From Oscillospiraceae bacterium (GTDB lineage: Bacteria; Bacillota_A; Clostridia; Oscillospirales; CAG-272), in the NCBI GenBank assembly GCA_015064195.1, contig SVSO01000007.1, positions 1 to 32,364 of the forward strand: a stretch of 32,364 nucleotides of DNA. Reading direction: 5' to 3'. Positions 23,034-31,082 of this stretch are shown here, one piece after another; the first letter of the stretch is position 1; every line of letters begins with the position of its first letter. Below the pieces are notes generated by a model. That model saw only the letters and a list, made by a program, of their open reading frames with translations. It did no database searches and was not told the origin of the DNA. A program made the position numbers and the translations under genes.

Positions 23034-25015
23034 TTATTGCAGAAAAAATGCTCACGCCGGAGCTGCGTGAGTTTACGATCAACGACACCGCCATCACCGC
23101 GCCGGTCTATACCTTCGGCGCGGCGGTGGTTGGAAGCGGCGCGGCGGGACTCAACTGCGCCGATCTGCTTGCGGTGGGCGGATGCAGTGTGGCCGTCATC
23201 ACCGAGGGCATCAACATGGGAACCTCCCGCAACACCGGCTCGGATAAGCAGACCTACTACAAGCTGACCCTTTCCGGCGACACCCCGGATTCCGTGGGCG
23301 ATATGGCGAAAAGCCTGTTTGACGGCGGCGCGATGCACGGCGATCTTGCCATGCGGGAAGCGGCCGGCTCGACCCGGGCATTCATCCGCCTTGTGGAGCT
23401 TGGCGTACCTTTTCCCCGCAACGAATTCGGCGAATTTGCCGGCTATCAGACCGACCACGATACCCGCACCCGTGCCACCTCCTGCGGCCCGCTCACGTCG
23501 AAATTCATGACGGAAGCACTGGAGCGTTCCGTGCGCTCCCATGGCGTGCCGATTTTCGACGGCCATCGGGTGGTGAAGATCCTCACCGATTCCGGACGCG
23601 CCATCGGCGTAGCATCCCTCTGCCCCGATGAAGCGGGCGTGTTCAACGACTGCGGCCTGACCGTCATCCTGGCCGACCACATCGTCTGGGCGACCGGCGG
23701 CCCGTCTGCCATTTATTCAGCGACCGTGTATCCCGAGAGCCAGACCTGCGCCCACGGTGCGGCATTTGAAGCAGGTGCGGCGGCGATCAACGTCACCGAG
23801 AGCCAGTACGGACTTGCATCGGTGAAATTCCGCTGGAATCTGTCCGGCACCTATCAGCAGGTACTCCCCCGCTATTATTCCGTCAATCCCGACGGCTCGG
23901 ATGAGCGGGAATTCCTCGACGATTATTTTTCCGACACCACCGCCACCCTCCGTGCCATCTTTCTGAAGGGCTATCAGTGGCCCTTCGATCCCGCAAAGCT
24001 GCAGGGCGGCGGCTCGTCCATGGTGGACATCGCCGTTTACCGGGAACGTCAGCGCGGACGGCGGGTGTTCATGGATTTCCGCCGCAATCCCTCCGCCGCT
24101 GACCGCGACGGCGCACTGGATTTCGCCCTCCTTGATGCCGAATCCCGCACCTACCTTGAAAATTCCGGCGCACTGCTGACAACGCCCATCGAGCGGCTGG
24201 CAAAGATGAATACCCCCGCCATCGAGCTGTACAAGAGCCATGGCATCGATCTTTTCACCGAGCCGCTGGAGATCGATATGTGCGCACAGCACAACAACGG
24301 CGGCTTCGCAGTGGACAAGAATTACGAAAGCACCTCTCTCTCCCATTTTTACATCGTGGGCGAGGCGGCGGGTGTGTTCGGCATCCACCGTCCCGGCGGA
24401 AGTGCGCTCAATTCCACGCAGGTCGGATCATGCGCCGCCGCTGAGGAAATTCTCTGGCGGATGCGCACGGAAACGCTCCCCCAGGTGGGAGCAGATCTCA
24501 CCTCCTGCGGCAAGCTGCTCGCCCATCTTGCTCCCGGAGGCGGCATGACGCGCGGTGACATTCTCCGTCAGCGGGAACGCTTTGCCTCCCGCATGACCGA
24601 ATGCGGCGCATTCATCCGCAGTGAGGCAAAGATCGCCGCCCTCATCCCCGAAATCAAGGCAGAGCTTGACAATTTCGCATCCTGCCTCGTCAGCGATGCA
24701 TCCCTTCTGCCGGAACTGCTCATCAACCGCGATATTCTCATCACCCAATATGTCTACCTGTCTGCCATCCTTGCCTATATCCGTGACGGCGGAAAGAGCC
24801 GCGGCTCCTATCTGATCGTCCGGGGCGACGAGCCGCTTCCCACCGGCCGCGAGGTCATCGACATCGACCGCGCACACTTTGATCGGGTCTGCGAGGTCAT
24901 GCTGGAGGGCGGCACTGTGAGCACGTGCTGGTCGGATGTACGTCCGATCCCCGTGCGTGAGAATTGGTTCGAGAATGTCTACAACGCATTCCGGGCGAAG
25001 AATCGGAACAGCTGA
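23030..25015 (+). CDS. FAD-dependent oxidoreductase, fumarate reductase/succinate dehydrogenase flavoprotein-like
   Basis: This 661-residue protein has a dinucleotide-binding loop VVGSGAAG (33-40), a GTSRNTGSDKQ segment where FrdA-type enzymes hold FAD, HIVWATGGPSAIY, and the C-terminal pair AQHNNGGFAVD ... YIVGEAAGVFGIHRPGGSALNSTQVGS, typical of FAD_binding_2 enzymes such as L-aspartate oxidase and fumarate reductase. The last 170 residues are helical, as in the flavoprotein C-terminal domain. There is no signal peptide and no FMN-binding domain, so it is cytoplasmic and needs a soluble partner. I start it at the ATG at 23030, overlapping the SDR stop by 4 bases; the upstream in-frame extension to 22958 lies wholly within the SDR gene. 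Possible roles are a reductase using a C=C substrate or an electron partner of the Fe-S flavoenzyme. Confidence 0.87.
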   Translation: MIIAEKMLTPELREFTINDTAITAPVYTFGAAVVGSGAAGLNCADLLAVGGCSVAVITEGINMGTSRNTGSDKQTYYKLTLSGDTPDSVGDMAKSLFDGGAMHGDLAMREAAGSTRAFIRLVELGVPFPRNEFGEFAGYQTDHDTRTRATSCGPLTSKFMTEALERSVRSHGVPIFDGHRVVKILTDSGRAIGVASLCPDEAGVFNDCGLTVILADHIVWATGGPSAIYSATVYPESQTCAHGAAFEAGAAAINVTESQYGLASVKFRWNLSGTYQQVLPRYYSVNPDGSDEREFLDDYFSDTTATLRAIFLKGYQWPFDPAKLQGGGSSMVDIAVYRERQRGRRVFMDFRRNPSAADRDGALDFALLDAESRTYLENSGALLTTPIERLAKMNTPAIELYKSHGIDLFTEPLEIDMCAQHNNGGFAVDKNYESTSLSHFYIVGEAAGVFGIHRPGGSALNSTQVGSCAAAEEILWRMRTETLPQVGADLTSCGKLLAHLAPGGGMTRGDILRQRERFASRMTECGAFIRSEAKIAALIPEIKAELDNFASCLVSDASLLPELLINRDILITQYVYLSAILAYIRDGGKSRGSYLIVRGDEPLPTGREVIDIDRAHFDRVCEVMLEGGTVSTCWSDVRPIPVRENWFENVYNAFRAKNRNS

Positions 25016-25023
25016 GGTGTATC

Positions 25024-25788
25024 ATGGCAAAAAACAATCAAACGGAAGATTCGGAAGCAAAAAAGCCGGCGCGTGAGAAAAGTCAGCCGCCCCGCAAGGT
25101 CAAGCCGCCGGGTGCAAACGGCCACCGTCAACGGATGTTCAGCCGGATGCTCAACACCATCGGCTACAAAATTCCCGCGCGGGATGTGCTGGAAATGCTG
25201 CTGTATTATTCCGTGCCCGTCAGCGACACACGGGATCAGGCGGTATATCTGATGAAAAACGGCAAGAACCGGCTGATGAATGTGCTGAGTTCGCCCACCG
25301 AGGATCTGTGTCAGATCCGCGGCATCGGCGAAAAATCAGCCGAACTGCTCCATGTTGTGGGTGCGGTGGCCAAGCGCGGACTGATATTCGAGCCAAGATC
25401 CACCGCAAATGCGCCGCCCAGCATTACCGATCCTGAGCAGATCGCCCGCTTGATGTCACAGCGCATCGGGATCCCGCATCAGACCGAGACATGGGTCGCC
25501 GCATTCAACTCCGCCATGCAGCTTCTCCGGATCGAGAAATTCTGCGACGGCGAGCTTTCTCCGTCACCGCCCACCATGAATCTGCTGCTCAACTACCTTC
25601 TGAAGAATGAAGCGCGCAATTTCGTAGTGGCCAAAGCTGACACCGGCCACGCTTTCATGCCCTCCGCGGATGATCTTGAGCTTGCCGCGAAGTTGTCGAG
25701 GCTGTTCTATCAGGTGGGCTACACCATGGTGGATTATGTTATCATCAACGAGTCCAGCATCCTGCTCACCAGCGAATTCGTGCAATAA
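25024..25788 (+). CDS. RadC-like protein with degenerate JAB/MPN metal site
   Basis: This 254-residue protein has RadC architecture: a charged N-terminus (1-35), a UPF0758 domain with helix-hairpin-helix (LCQIRGIGEKSAELLHVVGAVAKRG, about 97-121) and a C-terminal JAB-like domain. Active RadC carries HxHPSGxxxPSxxD followed by a DHxIIG segment. Here that stretch reads VVAKADTGHAFMPSADDL and then DYVIIN, so both His of HxH and the later His are replaced; only the PSxxD Asp and the early Glu (ETWVAAF) remain. A zinc hydrolase site is therefore unlikely. RadC's own role is not firmly known despite the 'DNA repair' label. The gene begins 8 bases after the FAD enzyme, so it is the last gene of the redox operon. 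GAGGTG precedes the ATG at 25024. Confidence 0.82.
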   Translation: MAKNNQTEDSEAKKPAREKSQPPRKVKPPGANGHRQRMFSRMLNTIGYKIPARDVLEMLLYYSVPVSDTRDQAVYLMKNGKNRLMNVLSSPTEDLCQIRGIGEKSAELLHVVGAVAKRGLIFEPRSTANAPPSITDPEQIARLMSQRIGIPHQTETWVAAFNSAMQLLRIEKFCDGELSPSPPTMNLLLNYLLKNEARNFVVAKADTGHAFMPSADDLELAAKLSRLFYQVGYTMVDYVIINESSILLTSEFVQ

Positions 25789-25790
25789 AA

Positions 25791-25820
25791 ATAACGCCGT
25801 GTGAAATCACACGGCGTTAT
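25791..25820. terminator. Bidirectional terminator between the RadC-like gene and rpsR
   Basis: A perfect 14-bp inverted repeat ATAACGCCGTGTGA/TCACACGGCGTTAT (25791-25804 with 25807-25820) forms at least a 12-bp stem. The minus-strand side is followed by TTTTTATT, a good terminator for rpsR; the plus side has only CATTTC. Confidence 0.88.
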
Positions 25821-25828
25821 CATTTCGC

Positions 25829-26092
25829 TTAGTCGCTGATGTAGGGCAGAAGCGCTACATGGCGGGAACGCTTGATAGCGATGGTCAGCTGACGCTGATG
25901 CTTTGCGCAGGTACCGGAAATTCTTCTGGGAAGAATCTTCGCACGCTCGCTGATGAACTTGCGAAGTCTGGCAACATCCTTATAATCGATCTCATCGATG
26001 CGATCTGCGCAGAACTGGCAAACCTTCTTCTTTCTGCGCATACCTGCACGGAAAGGCTTGGAAGCGTCTCTTTCGGTTCTCTCTCTATCCAT
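25829..26092 (-). CDS. rpsR: Ribosomal protein bS18
   Basis: S18 binds the small-subunit platform next to S6. The 87-residue protein shows the conserved core KKKVCQFC ... [50 protein letters not shown]. It is the zinc-ribbon (C+) form: C25, C28, C62 and H65. An AAAGGAGG site precedes the ATG. It is the last gene of rpsF-ssb-rpsR, the standard bacterial order, and ends at the bidirectional terminator. Confidence 0.98.
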   Translation of the reverse strand: MDRERTERDASKPFRAGMRRKKKVCQFCADRIDEIDYKDVARLRKFISERAKILPRRISGTCAKHQRQLTIAIKRSRHVALLPYISD

Positions 26093-26116
26093 TTTATGAA
26101 ACCTCCTTTATTATGA

Positions 26117-26629
26117 TCAGAACGGCAGCTCGTCGTCGTTCTCCAGCACTTCAAACTGGGGCGCGGCGCCGCTCTGTGATGCCGGAGCCTGTCCGGCGGG
26201 CGTTGAATACTGCGGTGCGGGAGCACTGTAAGCGGAGGGCATATATCCCTGACCGCCCTGCTGATAACCACCGGGATTTTCGCTCTTGGAATCAACAAAA
26301 TAGGTCTCGTCTACAACGACCTCGGTCGCGTAGCGCTTGTTTCCCTGCTGGTCATTCCAGGTGCGTGTCTGAATCTGACCTGCGACACAAATCGACGAAC
26401 CCTTGTGGAAGTAGCGGGCGATAAATTCCGCTCTTTCACGCCATGCCACGCAGTTGATGAAATCAGCCTGGGGCTGTCCCATCTGGCCATCGTCCGACTT
26501 GGAACGGTAGGCACGGTTGACCGCGATGGAGAAGCTGAGCACCATAACACCGCTGGGCGTCTGCTTCAGCTCCGGCTCAGCCGTAAGACGACCGCCGAGA
26601 ATGACTTTATTCAGGTTGAAGTTTGCCAT
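26117..26629 (-). CDS. ssb: Single-stranded DNA-binding protein
   Basis: SSB coats single-stranded DNA in replication and repair. The 170-residue protein has the OB fold (NLNKVILGGRLTAEPELKQTPSGVMVLSFSIAVNR ... DFINCVAWRERAEFIARYFHKGSSICVAGQIQTRTW), a Gly/Gln/Ala/Pro-rich disordered linker (about 112-160) and the acidic tip NDDELPF that recruits partner proteins. GGGAGG precedes the ATG. It sits between rpsF (25-base gap) and rpsR (24-base gap), the usual arrangement. Confidence 0.98.
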   Translation of the reverse strand: MANFNLNKVILGGRLTAEPELKQTPSGVMVLSFSIAVNRAYRSKSDDGQMGQPQADFINCVAWRERAEFIARYFHKGSSICVAGQIQTRTWNDQQGNKRYATEVVVDETYFVDSKSENPGGYQQGGQGYMPSAYSAPAPQYSTPAGQAPASQSGAAPQFEVLENDDELPF

Positions 26630-26654
26630 TGTCAGAATCCTCCCTTATCCTCGA

Positions 26655-27023
26655 TTATTCAGCGTCAGTTGCTTCGACAGCCTCTGCGGGAGCTTCAGCG
26701 GGAGCAGCGGCGGCCTTCTTAGCGAGCTTCTTCTCGTCATGCTTGATAACGATGGAACGCAGAATACCGTCGGTGATGCCGAATACACGCTCAAGCTCAA
26801 GCGGAAGGGTGGGAGCGCTCTTGAAGTTTACAAGAACATAGTAGCCTTCGGTGAGGTCGTTGATCGGGTATGCGAGCTTGCGCTTGCCCCATTCATCGAC
26901 CGACTCGACGGTACCGTTTGCAGCGATCAGACCGGTGAACTTGTCAACCAGAGCCTTGATGCCGTCATCACCCTGCTGCGCATCAACGATAAACAGAGTT
27001 TCGTAAGATGAAATCTTATCCAT
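26655..27023 (-). CDS. rpsF: Ribosomal protein bS6
   Basis: S6 pairs with S18 on the platform of the 30S subunit. The 122-residue protein has the ferredoxin-like S6 fold: YETLFIVDAQ, VESVDEWGKRKLAYPINDLTEGYYVLVNFKS and LERVFGITDGILRSIVIK, then an Ala/Glu/Pro-rich tail of about 25 residues that is disordered. AGGAGGTG lies before the ATG. It is first in the operon and follows a leader of about 90 bases. Confidence 0.98.
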   Translation of the reverse strand: MDKISSYETLFIVDAQQGDDGIKALVDKFTGLIAANGTVESVDEWGKRKLAYPINDLTEGYYVLVNFKSAPTLPLELERVFGITDGILRSIVIKHDEKKLAKKAAAAPAEAPAEAVEATDAE

Positions 27024-27115
27024 TGTTGTTACACCTCCTCATGGACATCAGACCGGAACCCTCAGAAAATTTGATTCCGGCAAGGAGAGAATATCCTTTC
27101 GGACATCCCATACCA
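27024..27115 (-). promoter_or_regulatory. Structured leader of the rpsF operon (possible S6:S18-binding RNA)
   Basis: The transcript leader holds two hairpins: AAGGA/TCCTT just after the start and CCGGAA/TTCCGG (27080-27075 with 27058-27053) with a 16-base loop, and a repeated GATGTCC...AGG motif either side of them. rpsF leaders in many bacteria bind the S6:S18 dimer for feedback control. I cannot confirm that the conserved protein-binding nucleotides are present. Confidence 0.4.
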
Positions 27116-27122
27116 AGTATAT

Positions 27123-27151
27123 ATTATATCACAGCTTTTCGCAATTGTCAA
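27123..27151 (-). promoter_or_regulatory. Consensus promoter of rpsF-ssb-rpsR
   Basis: On the minus strand TTGACA (27151-27146), a 17-bp spacer, TGa and TATAAT (27128-27123): an exact consensus with extended -10, as expected for ribosomal protein genes. Confidence 0.92.
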
Positions 27152-27220
27152 GCGTTTTCCAAAAGTTTTTTCAGAAATCATCTATACAGTAAATATTTTT
27201 ATTTGTTCACAAAATTTAAT

Positions 27221-27249
27221 TTGACTTCATCCGCCATATGTGATATAAT
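27221..27249 (+). promoter_or_regulatory. Promoter of the lysA-type gene
   Basis: TTGACT (27221-27226), a 17-bp spacer, TGa and TATAAT (27244-27249). TTTGTTCAC (27202-27210) lies just upstream, the same motif as in the ispD upstream cluster. Confidence 0.85.
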
Positions 27250-27285
27250 GAAGTGTAAAATATTTCCCATAGGAGTGAACCTACG

Positions 27286-28542
27286 TTGAAAACACCGTTT
27301 GTAACAAAAGAACAGCTCGAAACCATCATCGAGCAATATCCCACGCCGTTCCATCTTTACGATGAGAAGGGCATCCGTGAGCGTGCGCGTGCGCTCAATG
27401 CCGCTTTCGCATGGAACAAGGGCTTCAAAGAGTATTTCGCAGTCAAGGCGACGCCCAATCCCGTGCTGCTTGACATTCTGAAGCAGGAGAACTGCGGCAC
27501 CGACTGCTCGTCTCTCACCGAGCTTATCATGAGCGAAAAGGTTGGCTTCTCCGGCGATGACATCATGTTTTCTTCCAACGCTACCCCCGCCGAGGATTTC
27601 AAGAAAGCCGCTGAGCTTGGTGCCATCATCAATCTCGATGACTTCACCCACATCGATTTCCTCGAAAAAACCATCGGCTATATCCCCGAGACCATCTGCT
27701 GCCGGTACAATCCCGGCGGTGATTTCCGCATCAGTACCCAGATCATGGGCAGCCCCAGCGATGCCAAGTACGGCATGACCTATGAGCAGATCATTGAGGC
27801 ATACAAGATCCTCAAGGCAAAGGGCGCAAAGCGCTTCGGCATCCATGCGTTCCTTTCGTCCAACAACACCAACAACGAATACTATCCCACGCTGGCCGGC
27901 GTTCTGTTCCGTCTGGCAGTGGATATCCAGAAGGAAGCCGGCGTTGACATCTCCTTCATCAACCTGTCCGGCGGTGTGGGTGTACCCTATCTGCCCGATG
28001 CTGAGCCGGCAGATATCGCTGTCATCGGTGAAGGTGTGCGCCGCGTTTACGAGGAGATCCTCGTTCCCGCAGGTCTCGGCAATGTGTCCCTGTTCACCGA
28101 GCTTGGCCGCTATATGCTCGCTCCCAACGGTCTTCTCATCACCAAGGCCATCCACGAAAAGCACATCTACAAGGAATACATCGGCTGTGATGCCTGCGCC
28201 GCGAACCTGATGCGTCCGGCTATGTACGGCTCGTATCATCACATCACTGTCATGGGCAAGGAAAACGAGCCTTGCGATCACAAATATGACGTGACCGGCG
28301 GTCTTTGCGAGAACAATGACAAATTCGCAGTTGACCGTATGCTTCCCAAGATCGACATCGGCGACATCCTTGCCATCCACGATGCAGGCGCACACGGCTT
28401 CGCCATGGGCTACAACTACAACGGCAAGCTCCGTTCCGCAGAGATCCTTCTGAAGGAGGACGGCACCACCGAGCTGATCCGCCGTGCAGAGACGCCTGAC
28501 GATTATTTCGCAACTCTCGGCGTTACCAAGTATTTCAAATAA
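27286..28542 (+). CDS. lysA: Diaminopimelate decarboxylase-like fold III PLP enzyme
   Basis: LysA removes CO2 from meso-diaminopimelate to give lysine, the last step of lysine synthesis. The 418-residue protein has the PLP lysine K54 in YFAVKATPNP, His187 in FGIHAFLSSN, the phosphate-binding GGVG (229-232), ELGR (272-275) and CENNDKF (341-347), where the Cys comes from the partner subunit of the dimer. HAFLSSN replaces the usual HIGSQ, marking a distinct branch common in anaerobic Firmicutes and Bacteroidota. The start is a TTG at 27286, 7 bases after AGGAGTGA. No other lysine gene is nearby. A related decarboxylase (such as carboxynorspermidine or ornithine type) is possible but less likely. 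Confidence 0.87.
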   Translation: MKTPFVTKEQLETIIEQYPTPFHLYDEKGIRERARALNAAFAWNKGFKEYFAVKATPNPVLLDILKQENCGTDCSSLTELIMSEKVGFSGDDIMFSSNATPAEDFKKAAELGAIINLDDFTHIDFLEKTIGYIPETICCRYNPGGDFRISTQIMGSPSDAKYGMTYEQIIEAYKILKAKGAKRFGIHAFLSSNNTNNEYYPTLAGVLFRLAVDIQKEAGVDISFINLSGGVGVPYLPDAEPADIAVIGEGVRRVYEEILVPAGLGNVSLFTELGRYMLAPNGLLITKAIHEKHIYKEYIGCDACAANLMRPAMYGSYHHITVMGKENEPCDHKYDVTGGLCENNDKFAVDRMLPKIDIGDILAIHDAGAHGFAMGYNYNGKLRSAEILLKEDGTTELIRRAETPDDYFATLGVTKYFK

Positions 28543-28599
28543 ACCACAACGCGGGATGAACCGCGTATGAATAAATTTATATTTTTGGAGGACAAAAAA

Positions 28600-29412
28600 A
28601 TGGCACTTCCGGTAGCAGTACAGCTTTATTCCATCCGCGGCGACGTCGAAAAGGACATGAAGGCCGCTCTCATCAAGGTCAAGGAAATGGGTTATGCAGG
28701 CGTTGAGTTTGCAGGTCTGTTCGGCAACAAGCCTGCTGACATCAAGGCTTGGTGCGAGGAGATCGGTCTCTGCCCGATTTCTGCCCACGTTCCGATCGAT
28801 GATATGGTGAAGGATCCCGAAGGCGTTCTCTCCGACTATGCGGAGATCGGCTGCAAGTTCGTCGTTGTTCCCTACGTCATCGAAGAAAGACGCCCCGGCG
28901 CTGAAAAGTTTGACCAGACCATCGAAGACATGAAGATGCTGGGCACCATCGCTGCAGCAAAGGGCATGACGCTGCTCTATCACAACCACGACTTTGAATT
29001 CGTCAAGATCGACGGCACCTACGGCCTCGACCTCATCTATGAAAAGGTTCCCGCAGATCTTCTCCAGACCGAGATCGACACCTGCTGGGTCAATGTGGGC
29101 GGCGAAAATCCCGCAGCATATGTGCGCAAGTACACCGGCCGCGCTCCCGTGGTTCATCTCAAGGACTTCGCAGGCAGCAAATCCGAGAATATGTATGAGC
29201 TGATCGGCATCGACAAGAAGGCTGAAAAGACCAACACCTTCGAATTCCGTCCCGTAGGCTTCGGCAATCAGAACATCCCGGACATCCTCGCCGCTTCCAT
29301 CGATGCAGGCGCAGGCTGGGTCGTTGTTGAGCAGGATCAGCCTTCCATGGGCAAGACTCCCCTTGAGTGCGTCAAGATCGCACGCGACTATCTGAAGCTC
29401 CTTGGCTGGTAA
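28600..29412 (+). CDS. Sugar phosphate isomerase/epimerase-like TIM-barrel protein
   Basis: This 270-residue protein has the xylose-isomerase-like TIM barrel: AVQLYSIRGDVEKDM, GYAGVEFAGLFG, ISAHVPIDDM, LLYHNHDFEF (127-135), LQTEIDTCWVNVGGENP (metal-binding Glu/Asp about 158-160) and VVHLKDF (His186). This particular set is typical of the large family linked to sugar, inosose and 3-keto-glycoside metabolism. GGAGG followed by an A-run fixes the ATG at 28600; an in-frame ATG at 28567 has no site. It is only about 25% similar by eye to the TIM-barrel protein at 20180, so the two are not recent duplicates. It precedes a HAD phosphatase with an 11-base overlap, suggesting a shared sugar pathway. 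Confidence 0.88.
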   Translation: MALPVAVQLYSIRGDVEKDMKAALIKVKEMGYAGVEFAGLFGNKPADIKAWCEEIGLCPISAHVPIDDMVKDPEGVLSDYAEIGCKFVVVPYVIEERRPGAEKFDQTIEDMKMLGTIAAAKGMTLLYHNHDFEFVKIDGTYGLDLIYEKVPADLLQTEIDTCWVNVGGENPAAYVRKYTGRAPVVHLKDFAGSKSENMYELIGIDKKAEKTNTFEFRPVGFGNQNIPDILAASIDAGAGWVVVEQDQPSMGKTPLECVKIARDYLKLLGW

Positions 29413-30256
29413 ACGATTCGACGGCATCCTGCTCTGCTCCGACATGGACGGCACGATGTTCGTCTCACCCGAAAACATCACGGCACTGGAATATTTCACC
29501 GAAAACGGCGGACGCTTTACCATGGCGTCCGGCCGTTTTCCGGCTCATTTCCGCAAAACCGTGAAGGGACTGCCCATCAATGCGCCGGTGGTGGCCGTCA
29601 ACGGCAACGTGATCTACGATATGAACGCCGACGAGGTGCTGTGGTCCTGTCCCATGCCCGATGACATCGTGCTGGAGGTGCTCCGCTTCATCGAAAGCGA
29701 CTGCCCCGAGTGCGATTTTGTCACCATCAACGGCATCAACGCCGGCATCGCGGGGAAGATCACCCCGCCTACACCGGACGATAAGCCCCTGACAAGCTTC
29801 CTGACCAGCACGCAGGTGTCCGATCGTCCCATCTCTGCGGATGAGCTGTTCGCAGAGTTTCGCCGGAGCGAGGAGGCACGTCCCGCCATGAAGCTCATCT
29901 TCGTCCAGAATCCCCACATCACCGACAGCTTCCGGAACAAGCTGACTCAGCGGTTTCCGTCGCTCATGCTGACCCAGAGCTGGGGACAGGGGCTGGAGAT
30001 GAACATGGCGGAGGGCGGCAAGGGCAGCGGTGTCCGAAAGCTGCGTGAGCTGTTAGGCAGCATCCATACGGTAGTCTGCGCCGGCGATTACGAGAATGAC
30101 ATCCCCATGCTGAAGGTGGCCGACATCGGCTACGCCATGGGCAATGCCATCGATGCGGTGAAAGCCGTCGCCCATCGCGTCACTGTCCCCTATGATCAGA
30201 ACGCCATTGCGAAAATCATTGAAGATCTCGATAAGGAGAATGAATATGAACATTAA
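29402..30256 (+). CDS. HAD-superfamily hydrolase, Cof/type IIB
   Basis: This 284-residue cytoplasmic phosphatase has HAD motif I DMDGT (14-18; nucleophile Asp14), motif II Ser43 (MASGR), motif III Lys207 (GGKGSG) and motif IV GDYENDIPML (228-237). The alpha/beta cap between about 80 and 200 is type IIB, as in Cof/YbiV sugar-phosphate phosphatases. It starts at a TTG (29402) that overlaps the preceding gene by 11 bases and has no strong site; no later ATG can be used without losing motif I. It ends overlapping the next gene by 11 bases. It likely dephosphorylates a sugar phosphate or similar metabolite in the same pathway. Confidence 0.9.
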   Translation: MAGKRFDGILLCSDMDGTMFVSPENITALEYFTENGGRFTMASGRFPAHFRKTVKGLPINAPVVAVNGNVIYDMNADEVLWSCPMPDDIVLEVLRFIESDCPECDFVTINGINAGIAGKITPPTPDDKPLTSFLTSTQVSDRPISADELFAEFRRSEEARPAMKLIFVQNPHITDSFRNKLTQRFPSLMLTQSWGQGLEMNMAEGGKGSGVRKLRELLGSIHTVVCAGDYENDIPMLKVADIGYAMGNAIDAVKAVAHRVTVPYDQNAIAKIIEDLDKENEYEH

Positions 30257-31064
30257 ATATCTGTACAAGGACGGCAAGCGGTACTGTCTGACCATGAGCT
30301 ATGACGACTGCCCGCCGGATGATGGCCGTCTTCTTGACCTGTTCAACAAATATCACATTAAGGGCACCTTCCATCTCATCTCCGCTAAAATCAAAGAAGG
30401 CTACTGGATCTCGCCGAGTCAGGTGCGCGACGTTTACGCCGGCCATGAGGTCTCCTGCCATTCCCTGACCCATCCCTTCCTTGATAATATCCCGAAGGAG
30501 CAGATCCTCTATGAAATGCTGGAGGATAAGAAAAACCTCGAAGCCATGTGCGGTTATCCGGTGCGCGGTATGTCCTACCCAAACGGCATCGTGACCCCGG
30601 ATACGCTGGAGATCCTCCGCGCCATCGGCATCGTCTACGGACGCACCACCATCCCCAACAACAACTTCAAAGCACCGCAGGATTTCCTTCAGTGGAATCC
30701 CACCTGCCATCACAGAGAAAACATCATCGCCAGAATCGACGATTTCAAGGACAGCTACCGCGCGAAAAATGCCTGCTCGCTGTTCTATATCTGGGGGCAC
30801 AGCTTTGAATTCCCCCGCAACACGGAGAACAACAGCTGGGCCATGATCGAGGAATTCTGCGACAAATTCACAGCCACCTTCGAGGATCAGGCGTGGTATG
30901 CCACCAACATCGAGATCTACGATTACCTCACCGCTCAGAGAAATCTCATTTTCAGCACCGACTGCACCATGGTGCAGAACAACGCCGCACAAAGCGTATG
31001 GCTGAGCGTGGACGGTGAGACGGTGGAGGTAAAGCCCGGCGCACTCATGCGGCTTGGCGAATAA
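30246..31064 (+). CDS. Polysaccharide deacetylase-like (CE4 fold) protein, cytoplasmic
   Basis: This 272-residue protein has a NodB/CE4 fold: TMSYDD (catalytic Asp20 and metal-binding Asp21), HSLTH (His72 and His76, metal site), the RGMSYPNG arginine/tyrosine motif, and GHSFE near the end. Typical CE4 enzymes deacetylate chitin, peptidoglycan or xylan outside the cell, but there is no signal peptide or membrane anchor here. That fits use of small imported glycans rather than cell-wall polymer. The last 40 residues form a short beta domain (VWLSVDGETVEVKPGALMRLGE). The ATG at 30246 lies 6 bases after AAGGAGA; earlier in-frame ATGs overlap that site. It lies in an operon with the HAD and GH172-like genes. 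Confidence 0.88.
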   Translation: MNIKYLYKDGKRYCLTMSYDDCPPDDGRLLDLFNKYHIKGTFHLISAKIKEGYWISPSQVRDVYAGHEVSCHSLTHPFLDNIPKEQILYEMLEDKKNLEAMCGYPVRGMSYPNGIVTPDTLEILRAIGIVYGRTTIPNNNFKAPQDFLQWNPTCHHRENIIARIDDFKDSYRAKNACSLFYIWGHSFEFPRNTENNSWAMIEEFCDKFTATFEDQAWYATNIEIYDYLTAQRNLIFSTDCTMVQNNAAQSVWLSVDGETVEVKPGALMRLGE

Positions 31065-31082
31065 TCATACGGAGACGCGAAT

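Noticed and set aside
28549..28566. Hairpin ACGCGG/CCGCGT between lysA and the next gene as a terminator.
   Set aside because: Only 6 bp and no T-run after it; at most a processing or pausing site.
27199..29523. A 774-codon minus-strand open frame across lysA and the TIM-barrel gene.
   Set aside because: It runs over two genes, their promoter and the gap between them with no family resemblance; an antisense shadow.
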